A stretch of DNA of 64,000 bases from a virus, in IMG/VR virus record IMGVR_UViG_3300033064_006579, positions 1 through 64,000 of that record; one strand, given 5' to 3'. This document shows positions 31,790 to 39,309 of the stretch, piece after piece. The notes below the pieces were generated by a model, which did no database searches, was not told the origin of the DNA, and saw nothing but the letters and a program-made list of their open reading frames with translations. Each line of letters starts with the position of its first letter. Position 1 is the stretch's first letter. The position numbers and the translations under genes were made by a program.

Positions 31790-33307
31790 TTAATCTCTCC
31801 TCTCAAACTCGGCGTCGAGCAGCGGCTTACCCACGCCAAGTTGTTGAAGCACAACGACCTTGGCTAATTCGTTGAACTCCTCATCTCTGGCCGCACAAAC
31901 TCCAATCCTCATCACCCCAGCCAATTTCTCCTCTCTCGTTTGATTCAAAGTGTACATCAAATCAACATGAGCAGGGTTGCGATAATTTTCGCTCGAATCT
32001 GCTGCGCCGACATTTGCCCTATCCCACGATTTCCGAGCAGCTTGAGTAGCAGTAACAACCACAGCCTTCCTCTCTGAAGCTAATCGAGCATGATGCATCC
32101 AAAGTTCGTCAACAGCGTGCCTAAACTCGCCCGAAGGTCTTTGCATGATATCTGCATAATCGGTGATTATCATGTCAGGCGTGAAGCCTTCAGTGTATTG
32201 CAACACATCTAAATCACTTTCAACTTCATTCATTCCCGCAGAGAACCTCGGATAGGCCTTGAGGCGAAGACGATCGCCGTACATTTTAACAAAGCTCTCC
32301 GTTTTCTTTCGAACGACCCCCAAACCCATCGTGGGCCTTTCCACCTGCTCAAACCATGTCTCTTGAATATACTCGCCAGGGCCGTCGTGATCTCGACAAT
32401 AAGTGCAGATTTTATAACTCTTAGGAGTATCTTTAAAATGGACGGGTTTATCGTCACCACCCCGAAGCGCGATTTTACATGTTCTTTCTGCCAGATCGCA
32501 CTCATCTACTTGGTTTAAGAGACAATCAAACCTTGGGTATATAACTTGCGGCTGCCTCTTAGAAAAGGCGATAATGTTTTGATAAAATCGCCTTTTCATC
32601 CTATCCTCATCAATTTCAAAAGAGAAAAACACCACATTTCTCTTTTGCATCGCGACAAGAATGGCTAAATCCATCATCCACCAAGTCTTCCCCTTCTTTA
32701 TTGGGCCTAAAACAGCCACAAAATAATTCCTCAATAAAGGGCCGCTTAGTTGCCCGAGCGGCCCTGGATATTGAAAGACAATATCGTCCCTCATATCCAT
32801 TGCTTTATTAATCTCACTGGGAGTAAAGGGGTTGACCCATTTAGAAGTGGTCGCAGCAATTTTCTTATAGTTAGCAACAAGTGCATTGGCGTCACTATGT
32901 CTGTCCTGATCCAACATCTCTTCAACACCTTTGGCAAGGAACCTAAGATTACACTCTTCAATATACTTAATGCTTTCGCTAATTAAATACTGTTCGTTGA
33001 TACCATTTGTAGCTTCGTATTGATCTGAAATTTGGGCAAGAAGTTTCTCAATCAACTCTTTGTCGCCACTTTTTAGTTCACCCTTATTTTTATCAAAAAT
33101 GTTTTGTATATGTGCCCTCGGCGCCTCCTTGTAAACAGAATAGTAATCTCTAATCCACCTCAAAATAACTCGAACATAATCTATATCGATGGCAGAAATA
33201 TTTACCCTACTTATCACCTCCCTACAGACGACGTTAGAAATTATCGACCCTATCAATAAACTCCTCTCTACACCACTACTAATCCGCCTCCTCTTAAACT
33301 CAACCAT
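31790..33307 (-). CDS. DnaB-type replicative helicase with zinc insertion
   Basis: 505 residues. A RecA-like domain starts near residue 190: YFVAVLGPIKKGKTWWMMDL is a Walker A of the 'GxxxxGKT' type, RNVVFFSFEIDEDRMKRR the following strand with Glu, and MIITDYADIMQ the Walker B. VVVTATQAARKSWDRANV fits the DnaB Q-loop, and a C-terminal arginine is plausible. An insertion with CLLNQVDECDLAERTC and YKICTYC looks like a zinc site and is not typical of DnaB. It is downstream of primase and initiator genes, so it is the likely fork helicase. Confidence 0.82.
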   Translation of the reverse strand: MVEFKRRRISSGVERSLLIGSIISNVVCREVISRVNISAIDIDYVRVILRWIRDYYSVYKEAPRAHIQNIFDKNKGELKSGDKELIEKLLAQISDQYEATNGINEQYLISESIKYIEECNLRFLAKGVEEMLDQDRHSDANALVANYKKIAATTSKWVNPFTPSEINKAMDMRDDIVFQYPGPLGQLSGPLLRNYFVAVLGPIKKGKTWWMMDLAILVAMQKRNVVFFSFEIDEDRMKRRFYQNIIAFSKRQPQVIYPRFDCLLNQVDECDLAERTCKIALRGGDDKPVHFKDTPKSYKICTYCRDHDGPGEYIQETWFEQVERPTMGLGVVRKKTESFVKMYGDRLRLKAYPRFSAGMNEVESDLDVLQYTEGFTPDMIITDYADIMQRPSGEFRHAVDELWMHHARLASERKAVVVTATQAARKSWDRANVGAADSSENYRNPAHVDLMYTLNQTREEKLAGVMRIGVCAARDEEFNELAKVVVLQQLGVGKPLLDAEFERRD

Positions 33308-33318
33308 TCAATCCTCCT

Positions 33319-34539
33319 CTACACAACAAGCGCTTGATCTTTGAGATACGATGGTAGGGTTTGGCTATACATAATATCTGAACAAAGCCAACCCGGAGTC
33401 ACTTTTTGAAAATTCCCGTTCACTTGAACCTCGATGGCAGAAAAAACATAATCGACCAATCTTGTAGGTATCTTAAAATCAACACTTCTTATTTGGAGTT
33501 TCTTTTTGTTGATTTCAAAGAAGTCAATCATTTCAATAGACGCCTTCCTAAAACAATTCTCTTCGTAGATTGAAAAGCTACCTTTCGACTTAATACCTCC
33601 AAAGACTCTTCTTACATATTCACTTTTAAACTTATCTGTGATTTTTGGATAGTCATCTTCGAGTAACCCAAGTTTCGATGAAAACTTTGATAAAAAATCC
33701 TTTCCTGGCAAACATTCACTAAACCAACAATTGATTTCAATAGCAACCGAATATTGCCGTATCATTTTTTTTGTATATACTGAAAACCCCTCTAAAAATT
33801 CATACAACGAAACAACATATCCTGGAGATTTTATCACGTTCTCAAACTCTGGGATTTTCAATGTATTATAGTAGTTCTCTATCGACTGGGCTATTTTGGC
33901 TTCAGAAGTTCTTTTTAACTTCTTTTTCAGAGCCTTTAAAGAATTAATACCAATTCTTGATGTTTCTTTATGTACAGTCAGTGGTTTGCCAAAACCATTC
34001 CATAATAAAAACAATCGATATTCTGCACGACTCTCTTTTCTTCTTTTAATTTTGACATGACGTTGAGGCTTTGCCTCATTCTTATTCCTTTTAGGAATAA
34101 TTGTTACATTATTTTCTTCTAATATAGTATTATGTTTAAAGTCAACCTTAGGCCTGTCTAAAGGCGTACCAGGATCCAGGCCTAAGGTTGACTTTAACCC
34201 TGAGATTTCTTGATCTAATTCAATGAGTTTATCTTCGGTACTTTTTCTATGAATTTTTTTGTAATCTGTGACTTTTAAAATTCTTTTTCTACCATCAAAA
34301 AGGACTTGTTTTATAAAATTATTTTTTTTGAGTTTGCTTATTCCAACGCTAATCGTCTGAACCGTCGACTGCATATAGATTGATAAAAAAGTATTTGATG
34401 CGAAGCACCCGTTAGGTCCATCTAACATCTCTATTAAAGCGAATAACTTTTTATCTGCATCTGTTAATTCTTTATGAAAAAGGACTTCGGCTGGTAGAAC
34501 CAAGTATTTAAGCCACAACTTATTTTTCTCATCTTCCAT
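33319..34539 (-). CDS. Winged-helix replication initiator-like protein
   Basis: 406 residues. The first 100 residues look like a winged helix-turn-helix (LTDADKKLFALIEMLDGPNG, STVQTISVGISKLKKNNFI, TDYKK), as in RepA, DnaD or lambda O-like initiators. The middle is a basic linker (KPQRHVKIKRRKESR) and the C-terminal part is helical. Between primase and DnaB-type helicase genes this is the natural position for an initiator or helicase loader. A perfect 21-bp inverted repeat lies in the gene at 34136-34197. The family assignment is from pattern and position. Confidence 0.6.
   Translation of the reverse strand: MEDEKNKLWLKYLVLPAEVLFHKELTDADKKLFALIEMLDGPNGCFASNTFLSIYMQSTVQTISVGISKLKKNNFIKQVLFDGRKRILKVTDYKKIHRKSTEDKLIELDQEISGLKSTLGLDPGTPLDRPKVDFKHNTILEENNVTIIPKRNKNEAKPQRHVKIKRRKESRAEYRLFLLWNGFGKPLTVHKETSRIGINSLKALKKKLKRTSEAKIAQSIENYYNTLKIPEFENVIKSPGYVVSLYEFLEGFSVYTKKMIRQYSVAIEINCWFSECLPGKDFLSKFSSKLGLLEDDYPKITDKFKSEYVRRVFGGIKSKGSFSIYEENCFRKASIEMIDFFEINKKKLQIRSVDFKIPTRLVDYVFSAIEVQVNGNFQKVTPGWLCSDIMYSQTLPSYLKDQALVV
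34136..34197. other. 21-bp perfect inverted repeat, candidate replication origin element
   Basis: Arms 34136-34156 (TTAAAGTCAACCTTAGGCCTG, quoted here as TTAAAGTCAACCTTAGGCCT plus G) and 34177-34197 are exact complements with a 20-nt loop. It sits inside the initiator-like gene with an AT-rich stretch (34085-34140) beside it, the layout seen when an origin is embedded in the initiator gene, as in lambda O. Confidence 0.6.
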
Positions 34540-35461
34540 CTAAGCCAATCTCCTTCCGAAGATACATCGCCTCGCTCTCTAAGAGGTCTGCAGGATCGCT
34601 ATCGCCACTCAACTCGATCACTTCTACATGCTTAATCTCATTATATAGCGTGAGTTTTTTAGCTAATTGGTGAGCAGATTCAATCGCTCTTGGCTCTGGG
34701 TCATACATAATGAAATAATTTTTAACCCCCTTTTTTAAAAGCTCTAACACTTGGGGCGACGTATAGTTGATGCCAAAAGTAGATACCACTCCACTTCCCA
34801 TTCGCCATACATCAAGAGGGCCTTCGACAATTAAAACTGTATCTCTTTTAATAGAGTCTATGTTGTAAAGTAGGTTTCGATCGAAACCTGGTCGATTTTT
34901 ATAAGATGCGTCGACTTTTCCACTTACGTCTCGAGATGTGAAATCGACAATGATGCCAGATTTAAAGACAGGAATAATAATTCTAAACCTCCACTTGCCA
35001 AGATTAGCACAAGCTTTGATAGAATATTCCTTTATAATGGCATCGGGATGGAAGTTTCTCTGCTCTAAAAAGGAGTAATGAAGCGGAGGGAGTAGATCTA
35101 AGGCTTCGGGAGGTAAAGAAAATGGCGAATCTTCTGCCGAAACGCCAGAAGAATAAGCCTCTCGCCCTCCTCTTATACCTAATATAAGGAATTGAGACAT
35201 CACCGCCTCTGCTGCCGAGTACGAGCATTTTTCTAATCTTGAAATAAGCTTTGCCGACCCTCCTTTTTCTCGACAGATCCAACATTTAAAAACCTTACTC
35301 TCAAGATGAATACCGCAATGGTTATTACCTGAGTAATCGTGGTCGCCGCAGAATGGGCAGGTTATGCCAATCCACCCCCTACTAAGGTTCCTGCCGCCAG
35401 TCCAATACTGAATATTGCGGCTCTCGAAATATGAGATTATGTCGAAGTCTCTGCTGTCCAT
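34529..35461 (-). CDS. DnaG-type primase with CHC2 zinc finger and Toprim domain
   Basis: 310 residues. The N-terminal zinc finger is ITCPFCGDHDYSGNNHCGIH followed by FKCWICREKGG, in the CHC2 arrangement. The Toprim domain has VLIVEGPLDVWRMG (catalytic Glu) and YFIMYDPEPRAIES (D-x-D/E). It makes RNA primers for the DnaB-type helicase fork. It is shorter than host DnaG. No Shine-Dalgarno is visible before the ATG; the start lies about 9 nt after the 3' end of a tRNA-like hairpin (35471-35500). Confidence 0.85.
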   Translation of the reverse strand: MDSRDFDIISYFESRNIQYWTGGRNLSRGWIGITCPFCGDHDYSGNNHCGIHLESKVFKCWICREKGGSAKLISRLEKCSYSAAEAVMSQFLILGIRGGREAYSSGVSAEDSPFSLPPEALDLLPPLHYSFLEQRNFHPDAIIKEYSIKACANLGKWRFRIIIPVFKSGIIVDFTSRDVSGKVDASYKNRPGFDRNLLYNIDSIKRDTVLIVEGPLDVWRMGSGVVSTFGINYTSPQVLELLKKGVKNYFIMYDPEPRAIESAHQLAKKLTLYNEIKHVEVIELSGDSDPADLLESEAMYLRKEIGLDGR

Positions 35462-35470
35462 AATTTAGGG

Positions 35471-35500
35471 TACTGGCGGGGAGGGATTTGAACCCGCCCC
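35471..35500 (-). ncRNA. tRNA 3'-end-like hairpin, partial copy
   Basis: Minus strand: GGGGCGGG-TTCAAAT-CCCTCCCC, then GCCAGTACCCTAAATT. This is a T-arm plus acceptor-like 3' strand repeating the 3' end of the 226-nt element at 35855-36080 (CCCGCCAGCATCCTAAATT). One stem mismatch. No 5' half is found beside it. Confidence 0.6.
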
Positions 35501-35506
35501 TCAATA

Positions 35507-35827
35507 TTAGCGCCAAACCCCCGGCATGGGTAGGGCATGAGGCCAGTCGTCACGCAGATCGGTTGGCCCTTCATTTGGTCCATCGTCAGACAAATCAACG
35601 CTAGGAGGTTCTTTGCCTCGTTGATAGTCAGTTCCCCACCATATATCTCCAGTGAGTTTTTGATTGACGCATTTAATACACTCCCAAAGACTGTTTTTCG
35701 ATGCTCTAAAATAATAGGCAAAGTTGCTACCTGAAGTTACCTCTGGACCAGGATATTTAATTGCACCTAATTTTTCTCGCACCTTTTCAAGCTCATCTAA
35801 AAGATGTTTTATGTCAGCTTCTTCCAT
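35507..35827 (-). CDS. Hypothetical protein between two tRNA 3'-end-like copies
   Basis: 106 residues. N-terminal helix MEEADIKHLLDELEKVREKL, then SNFAYYFRASKNSLWECIKC and an acidic, Pro-rich tail (SDDGPNEGPTDLRDDWPHAL). GGAGGCGATAA precedes the ATG. It lies exactly between the complete and partial copies of the tRNA-like 3' end, as an inserted gene would. No family recognised. Confidence 0.6.
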   Translation of the reverse strand: MEEADIKHLLDELEKVREKLGAIKYPGPEVTSGSNFAYYFRASKNSLWECIKCVNQKLTGDIWWGTDYQRGKEPPSVDLSDDGPNEGPTDLRDDWPHALPMPGVWR

Positions 35828-35854
35828 ATTTATCGCCTCCTTTCAATTTAGGAT

Positions 35855-36080
35855 GCTGGCGGGGCAGGATTTGAACCTGCACGGGCTACAATACCATCCC
35901 ATCTTGGCAGCCCGGTTGTTCCCCTCACGCCCTTCTTTGGAAACACCCGAACCTGTGAGGGGCCTGCGTCTACGCGATTGGCAAGCCTAATGAAGACGGT
36001 TCATGAGCGCCGTCTTCCCACCTCTGAGCTACACCCACGTCTTGCCAATCCCCTACTTCAATGTTCCGCCACCCGCCAGC
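35855..36080 (-). ncRNA. 226-nt tRNA-like structured element
   Basis: Ends are complementary over 9 bp (GCTGGCGGG with CCCGCCAGC). A perfect T-arm, GCAGG-TTCAAAT-CCTGC, abuts the 3' strand, and a tRNA D-arm consensus GGGTGTAGCTCAGAGG is present inside. Other stems: GATTGGCAAG/CTTGCCAATC (10 bp), GAAGACGG/CCGTCTTC around a loop holding CTCATGA, CCCCTCAC/GTGAGGGG and CGGGCT/AGCCCG. I could not fold a canonical cloverleaf; it may be nested or decayed tRNAs, or an intron-containing or other tRNA-like RNA. No encoded CCA. Confidence 0.5.
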
Positions 36081-36084
36081 ATAA

Positions 36085-36294
36085 TCACTTATTTTTTTCT
36101 AAAATTGCTTTCTCGTGAATATAAGTGTATCTCATCTCAAGCCTCGTCATGCGACTTTCCATTGAGATTACTTCTTCTTTAAGATATTTAATTTCATTAG
36201 AGTTTATTTGTGTTAATAAAAAACCTAAAAAGAGACTAAGTGCAAGAAAGATAATTAGTATGCCCAGAATAAGAGTATCAAATGATTTTTTCAT
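36085..36294 (-). CDS. Small membrane protein with coiled coil
   Basis: 69 residues from ATG at 36294 (GGAG 5 nt upstream). One transmembrane segment, LILGILIIFLALSLFLGFLL, follows a short basic N-terminus, and the rest is a heptad-like helix (YLKEEVISMESRMTRLEMRY). The layout resembles small phage membrane proteins such as i-spanins, but the position away from lysis genes argues against a firm call. Confidence 0.55.
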   Translation of the reverse strand: MKKSFDTLILGILIIFLALSLFLGFLLTQINSNEIKYLKEEVISMESRMTRLEMRYTYIHEKAILEKNK

Positions 36295-37634
36295 AGCCAC
36301 TCCTCGTCAAAATAGAGGCAAAGTCTGTGCCCAAAATGAGAAATTAAATAATAATGGCTCGGATTAAAATAATCTCTTATCGTAACATAAGATTTATCAT
36401 CGGTCGACCTCAACCCCCTGCCTATTGCCTGCAAAGTCATTACCTCACTCTTACCACCGCAGGCGTTTATGACTGTATCAAGGGATGGGATGTTTAGGGC
36501 TTTCCGAAAAACCGCAGTGGCGACGACGCATTTGATACTCTTATCTTCCATGGCGTCTTTGATCTCCATACGAATATCAGCGCCGGTACTTCCTTGCACA
36601 AAAACAAAATCAATATTATAAATACTCTTTGCCATCTCAACTATGTTCTCGCCATGCGCAATCTCTAATACGAGAATTAAAACGGTCTTTCCTCGATCGA
36701 TGTCTACAATAGCGTCAGTAATTACCTTCCTGTTCAGCGCTTTGTTCTCGACCACGCCCGTTTTGTAGACATCTCTATACGTCCTGAGCTTCTTTACGTC
36801 GTGATTCGTCGGGAGTTTAGAGATAATAATCTCCGGCTTCGAAAGCACTCCGTCCTCGACACCCTCTTGGATAGTGTATTCTTCGAGGACGGGGCCAAGA
36901 AGCCCCTCAAGAATTATCCTGTCTTTCTCCGAGTTTGGGAGGGTGGCTGTGAAGCCAAGCCTCATTGGCGCCATGCAATTCGTTAGAACCCTAGCGTACA
37001 TCCCATTGAGGGACGACATCCCCTCGTGGCACTCGTCAATAAGGATAATGTCGAACTCGTCGATGTAGGAATCGGGTTTTTTTCGATAGAATTTCTGGAT
37101 AGTGGTAGAATGGATTTTTTTAGGAAGATCTGCTCTGTGAGCTTTAACTTCTTTTGAGAATTGCGATATAGGCACATGAGTATTGCTTAGGAAAAGAACT
37201 CGCGCCGATGGGTAGCACGATAAAACACCAAGCATCTGAATTGTCTTGCCACTCGCCGTTGCAGACTTGATAACCCCACGTTGATAATTAATGGCAGCAC
37301 CTATCAAATCCCACTGGAAAGCCCACTTGCCCTCTTTGAGGTTTTTACCACTCAGATGCGGTTCTCTTTCTGGGGATAAATGATCTGCGTAGGTCTCGTC
37401 TACAGAATGAGAGATATTCTGGCGATCACAATATTCCCTTACTCTGTTGATGAATCCTGTTAAGAAAATCCCACCCTTTCCGATAAGGGATTTTTTATAT
37501 TCCTTACGGATCTTCCGGTACTGGGATTGACGGTAAAAATAGTCTGAATAGGAGAGGCATGGTTTAAGAAGCTCTCTGCCCTTCAGGATCTTAGAATGAA
37601 CTGGATCTAATATTTCAATTTCTACATCAGTCAT
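36291..37634 (-). CDS. UvsW-like superfamily 2 helicase
   Basis: 447 residues from ATG at 37634; the open frame continues to a TTG at 37694. Motif I VIKSATASGKTIQMLG, motif Ia ARVLFLSNTH, motif II FDIILIDECHEG (DECH), motif III GFTATLP, and motif VI LQAIGRGLRSTDDKS are all present. This is the T4 UvsW/ComFA-type branch that remodels forks and recombination intermediates. A 9-bp inverted repeat (GCATTTTAA at 37654-37662, TTAAAATGC at 37683-37691) lies just upstream and could fold in the leader. Weak Shine-Dalgarno. Confidence 0.85.
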   Translation of the reverse strand: MTDVEIEILDPVHSKILKGRELLKPCLSYSDYFYRQSQYRKIRKEYKKSLIGKGGIFLTGFINRVREYCDRQNISHSVDETYADHLSPEREPHLSGKNLKEGKWAFQWDLIGAAINYQRGVIKSATASGKTIQMLGVLSCYPSARVLFLSNTHVPISQFSKEVKAHRADLPKKIHSTTIQKFYRKKPDSYIDEFDIILIDECHEGMSSLNGMYARVLTNCMAPMRLGFTATLPNSEKDRIILEGLLGPVLEEYTIQEGVEDGVLSKPEIIISKLPTNHDVKKLRTYRDVYKTGVVENKALNRKVITDAIVDIDRGKTVLILVLEIAHGENIVEMAKSIYNIDFVFVQGSTGADIRMEIKDAMEDKSIKCVVATAVFRKALNIPSLDTVINACGGKSEVMTLQAIGRGLRSTDDKSYVTIRDYFNPSHYYLISHFGHRLCLYFDEEWL

Positions 37635-37657
37635 AATAAACACTATAAGTAAGCATT

Positions 37658-37786
37658 TTAAGGGGAGGACGTTATCACTCTCTTTAAAATGCAATCGATC
37701 TGTAGCCGATTATTCATCTTCCGATTATGTAGTATAATTGGCTTACGTGGACCACCCCACGTGCCAGGCCAAAGAAACAAATCCAC
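37658..37786 (-). CDS. Possible 42-aa GTG-start ORF
   Basis: GTG at 37786, with GGAGGAG 10 nt before, opens 42 codons (VDLFLWPGTWGGPRKPIILH, then NRKMNNRLQIDCI) ending 23 nt before the helicase start. Composition looks protein-like, but the same bases form the 3' hairpin of the candidate structured RNA, so it may be either a small gene or part of the RNA. Confidence 0.3.
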   Translation of the reverse strand: MDLFLWPGTWGGPRKPIILHNRKMNNRLQIDCILKRVITSSP

Positions 37787-38278
37787 TACTGACTTGCTCC
37801 TCCAAAAAACAATCACCTCCTTTCTAAGTGAATTAAAGAAAACCGGGAGGCCAGATTCGCAGGATCTAATCTAATGCGCTTACTGGCTTGCTTTTCCAAA
37901 GTCTAATCCGGATTAAACTTCGGTGTGTGACAACGGTTAAAGCCGAAACCGCCCGGATATGTAGACATTCATATCCGACTCAGCGATCAATGGCATTGTA
38001 TCTATTTCTTTCCAAATATGTATGGCGCCTTAGTTGACAAGAAAAGAAATAGAGAAGGTTACACACCACCTACAAGCTCCCGGTTAAATGTTTAAATTAA
38101 AAACGTGCCCGCTCCGCTCAAGGCCCCTAAGACCGGCGGAATGGGTCTCGCCAAACCGGATGTAATTTTTGGCGTCGACACAACGGGCACGCAGCGACAA
38201 AAGGAGATAAATATGAAGTGGGTGGTGGAGGAGGAAAAAGGATTAAAATTCGAGGCAAAACCTCCTCCACCACCCGAC
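37738..38278 (-). ncRNA. Large structured non-coding RNA candidate (about 540 nt)
   Basis: Begins about 7 nt after promoter C and has no convincing long frame. Perfect stems (plus coordinates): 38220-38234/38261-38275 (15 bp); 38104-38111/38184-38191 (8 bp) enclosing 38149-38155/38168-38174 (7 bp); 37841-37849/38077-38085 (9 bp) enclosing 37922-37928/38061-38067 (7 bp), which encloses 38001-38010/38044-38053 (10 bp) and hairpin 37955-37961/37970-37976 (7 bp); and a 3' hairpin ACGTGG/CCACGT closed by TTGGC/GCCAA (37738-37772). Size, phage setting and nearby tRNA-like element recall ROOL/GOLLD ornate RNAs; class membership is unproven. Confidence 0.72.
37812..37825 (-). other. 14-nt complement of 16S rRNA 3' tail inside the structured RNA
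   Basis: Minus strand AGAAAGGAGGTGAT is the exact complement of the Bacillota 16S 3' end (ATCACCTCCTTTCT). No start codon lies at a suitable distance: the nearest TTG is only 3 nt away. The plus strand therefore mimics the 16S tail. Confidence 0.6.
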
Positions 38279-38283
38279 ATTTA

Positions 38284-38322
38284 TATTATAATGGAGGTTT
38301 ACTGAATTTCAAAAAAATCATT
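38284..38322 (-). promoter_or_regulatory. Phage promoter C (conserved motif)
   Basis: Minus strand: TTTTTTTGAAA, TTCAGTAAAC, CTCCAT, TATAAT (plus coordinates 38285-38290). Closely similar to promoter A. It faces the structured RNA and the UvsW-like gene. TTGAAA about 16 nt before the -10 might act as -35 here, but that box is not conserved in A and B. Confidence 0.7.
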
Positions 38323-38932
38323 GTCCTCCAAATGCGCATCTCAGCTCCTTGACTGCACTACTTATTTCTGCCCAAGGCCATTTCCACGTCAACCTTATGG
38401 CTGCAACAATCGAGCAAACTGAAATCTCACCATGCTCGCCGCTGGCCTCATCTGGTGAGCGAAGGACAAAATAAACTATTGCTCTCGCCTCGGAAGAAAG
38501 ACTCTCTATTTTCTCCCATAACTCTAATCGTTTTTGTTCCAAAGTAAGAGATCGATCTAAATCTTGGATCGAGTCCAAATAGCCTATTGGATAGTTAATC
38601 GCATCTGCCAAACCTTCGCATGCTTTAGCAGAGGGCTCTATACTCGGAACAAAATAACTTTTAGGAGGCTTTCTTCTTCCACGCACCCTAAGATTTCGAG
38701 GACACCACTGCGGAATAAACGGAAAACTTTCGATTCTTTCCGCTCCAAGTCCTTTGGCAAAAAGCGAAGGGTTTTTACAAAAGGCTCCATCACCCTCGAT
38801 TACACACCCTTTCTCTTCATGAAGACAGAACCCTTCGGAATCTGGACAACATAGGCAAGTATTAGCCTCCACTTTTAATCTTCCATCGTCCCACCCCGCC
38901 CGCCGCCTCCTAAACTCGATTTTTACCTTCAT
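38318..38932 (-). CDS. Hypothetical cysteine-rich protein
   Basis: 204 residues. A basic N-terminus (IEFRRRRAGWDDGRLKVEA) is followed by six cysteines within 40 residues (CLCCPDSEGFCLHEEKGCVI, AFCKN) and CPRNLRVRGRRKPPKS. The C-terminal half is helical. The cluster suggests metal or iron-sulfur binding. It overlaps the small zinc protein start by 4 nt. No family recognised. Confidence 0.55.
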   Translation of the reverse strand: MKVKIEFRRRRAGWDDGRLKVEANTCLCCPDSEGFCLHEEKGCVIEGDGAFCKNPSLFAKGLGAERIESFPFIPQWCPRNLRVRGRRKPPKSYFVPSIEPSAKACEGLADAINYPIGYLDSIQDLDRSLTLEQKRLELWEKIESLSSEARAIVYFVLRSPDEASGEHGEISVCSIVAAIRLTWKWPWAEISSAVKELRCAFGGQ

Positions 38933-39138
38933 CTCCTCCTCTTTTTTATCTTCACTTCTTCGCCGCAGGCTTCGTTCTTAGGATCGAAATCGAATTGGCC
39001 ATCCCAAGAAATCTTTGGAATTTTGTTTGCAATGAGGATTTGACAACATTTGGAACAACAAATAATATCTATTTTCCCATCCTTCTTGCTATCTAAAGTA
39101 GATAGCTCGACACCTTTGCAACAAACACAATAGGCCAT
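38929..39138 (-). CDS. Small zinc-ribbon protein
   Basis: 69 residues. CVCCKG and CCSKCCQIL supply two C-x2-C knuckles about 20 residues apart, followed by a hydrophobic strand and a basic tail (KIKKRRR). GGAGG lies upstream. Probably a DNA-binding or structural zinc ribbon; role unknown. Confidence 0.6.
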   Translation of the reverse strand: MAYCVCCKGVELSTLDSKKDGKIDIICCSKCCQILIANKIPKISWDGQFDFDPKNEACGEEVKIKKRRR

Positions 39139-39152
39139 TTTTACCTCCTTAT

Positions 39153-39293
39153 TTATCTAAATAGTCTTCCCAAAGCTCTGCCAGTCGCCCTTCCAACAAG
39201 ACGCCTGGCAATTCTCTTGCCCACCCGACCCTTACTAACAGCGTTGACATCGCCAAGGAGTCGGGCAATGAAATACAAAATTGATCTGATCAT
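39153..39293 (-). CDS. 46-aa basic small protein
   Basis: ATG at 39293 after GGAGGAGAATAAAAA. The 46 residues start MIRSILYFIARLLGDVNAVS and continue KGRVGKRIARRLVGRATGRA, ending LGRLFR. There is a hydrophobic N-terminal helix and an Arg/Gly/Ala C-terminal helix with a glycine-zipper look. Small proteins of this style recur in phage genomes, function unknown. The strong ribosome-binding site and clean fit between its neighbours support translation. Confidence 0.62.
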   Translation of the reverse strand: MIRSILYFIARLLGDVNAVSKGRVGKRIARRLVGRATGRALGRLFR

Positions 39294-39309
39294 TTTTTAT
39301 TCTCCTCCC

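Noticed and set aside
35437-35721. 94-aa minus-strand frame
   Set aside because: It overlaps the 106-aa gene in another frame and has no ribosome-binding site.
35855-36080. tmRNA
   Set aside because: No tag-peptide frame, no encoded CCA and no GGGG-type start; only the T-arm and paired ends fit.
35855-36080. Group I intron in a tRNA
   Set aside because: No recognisable P, Q, R or S conserved elements of group I introns and the size is small.
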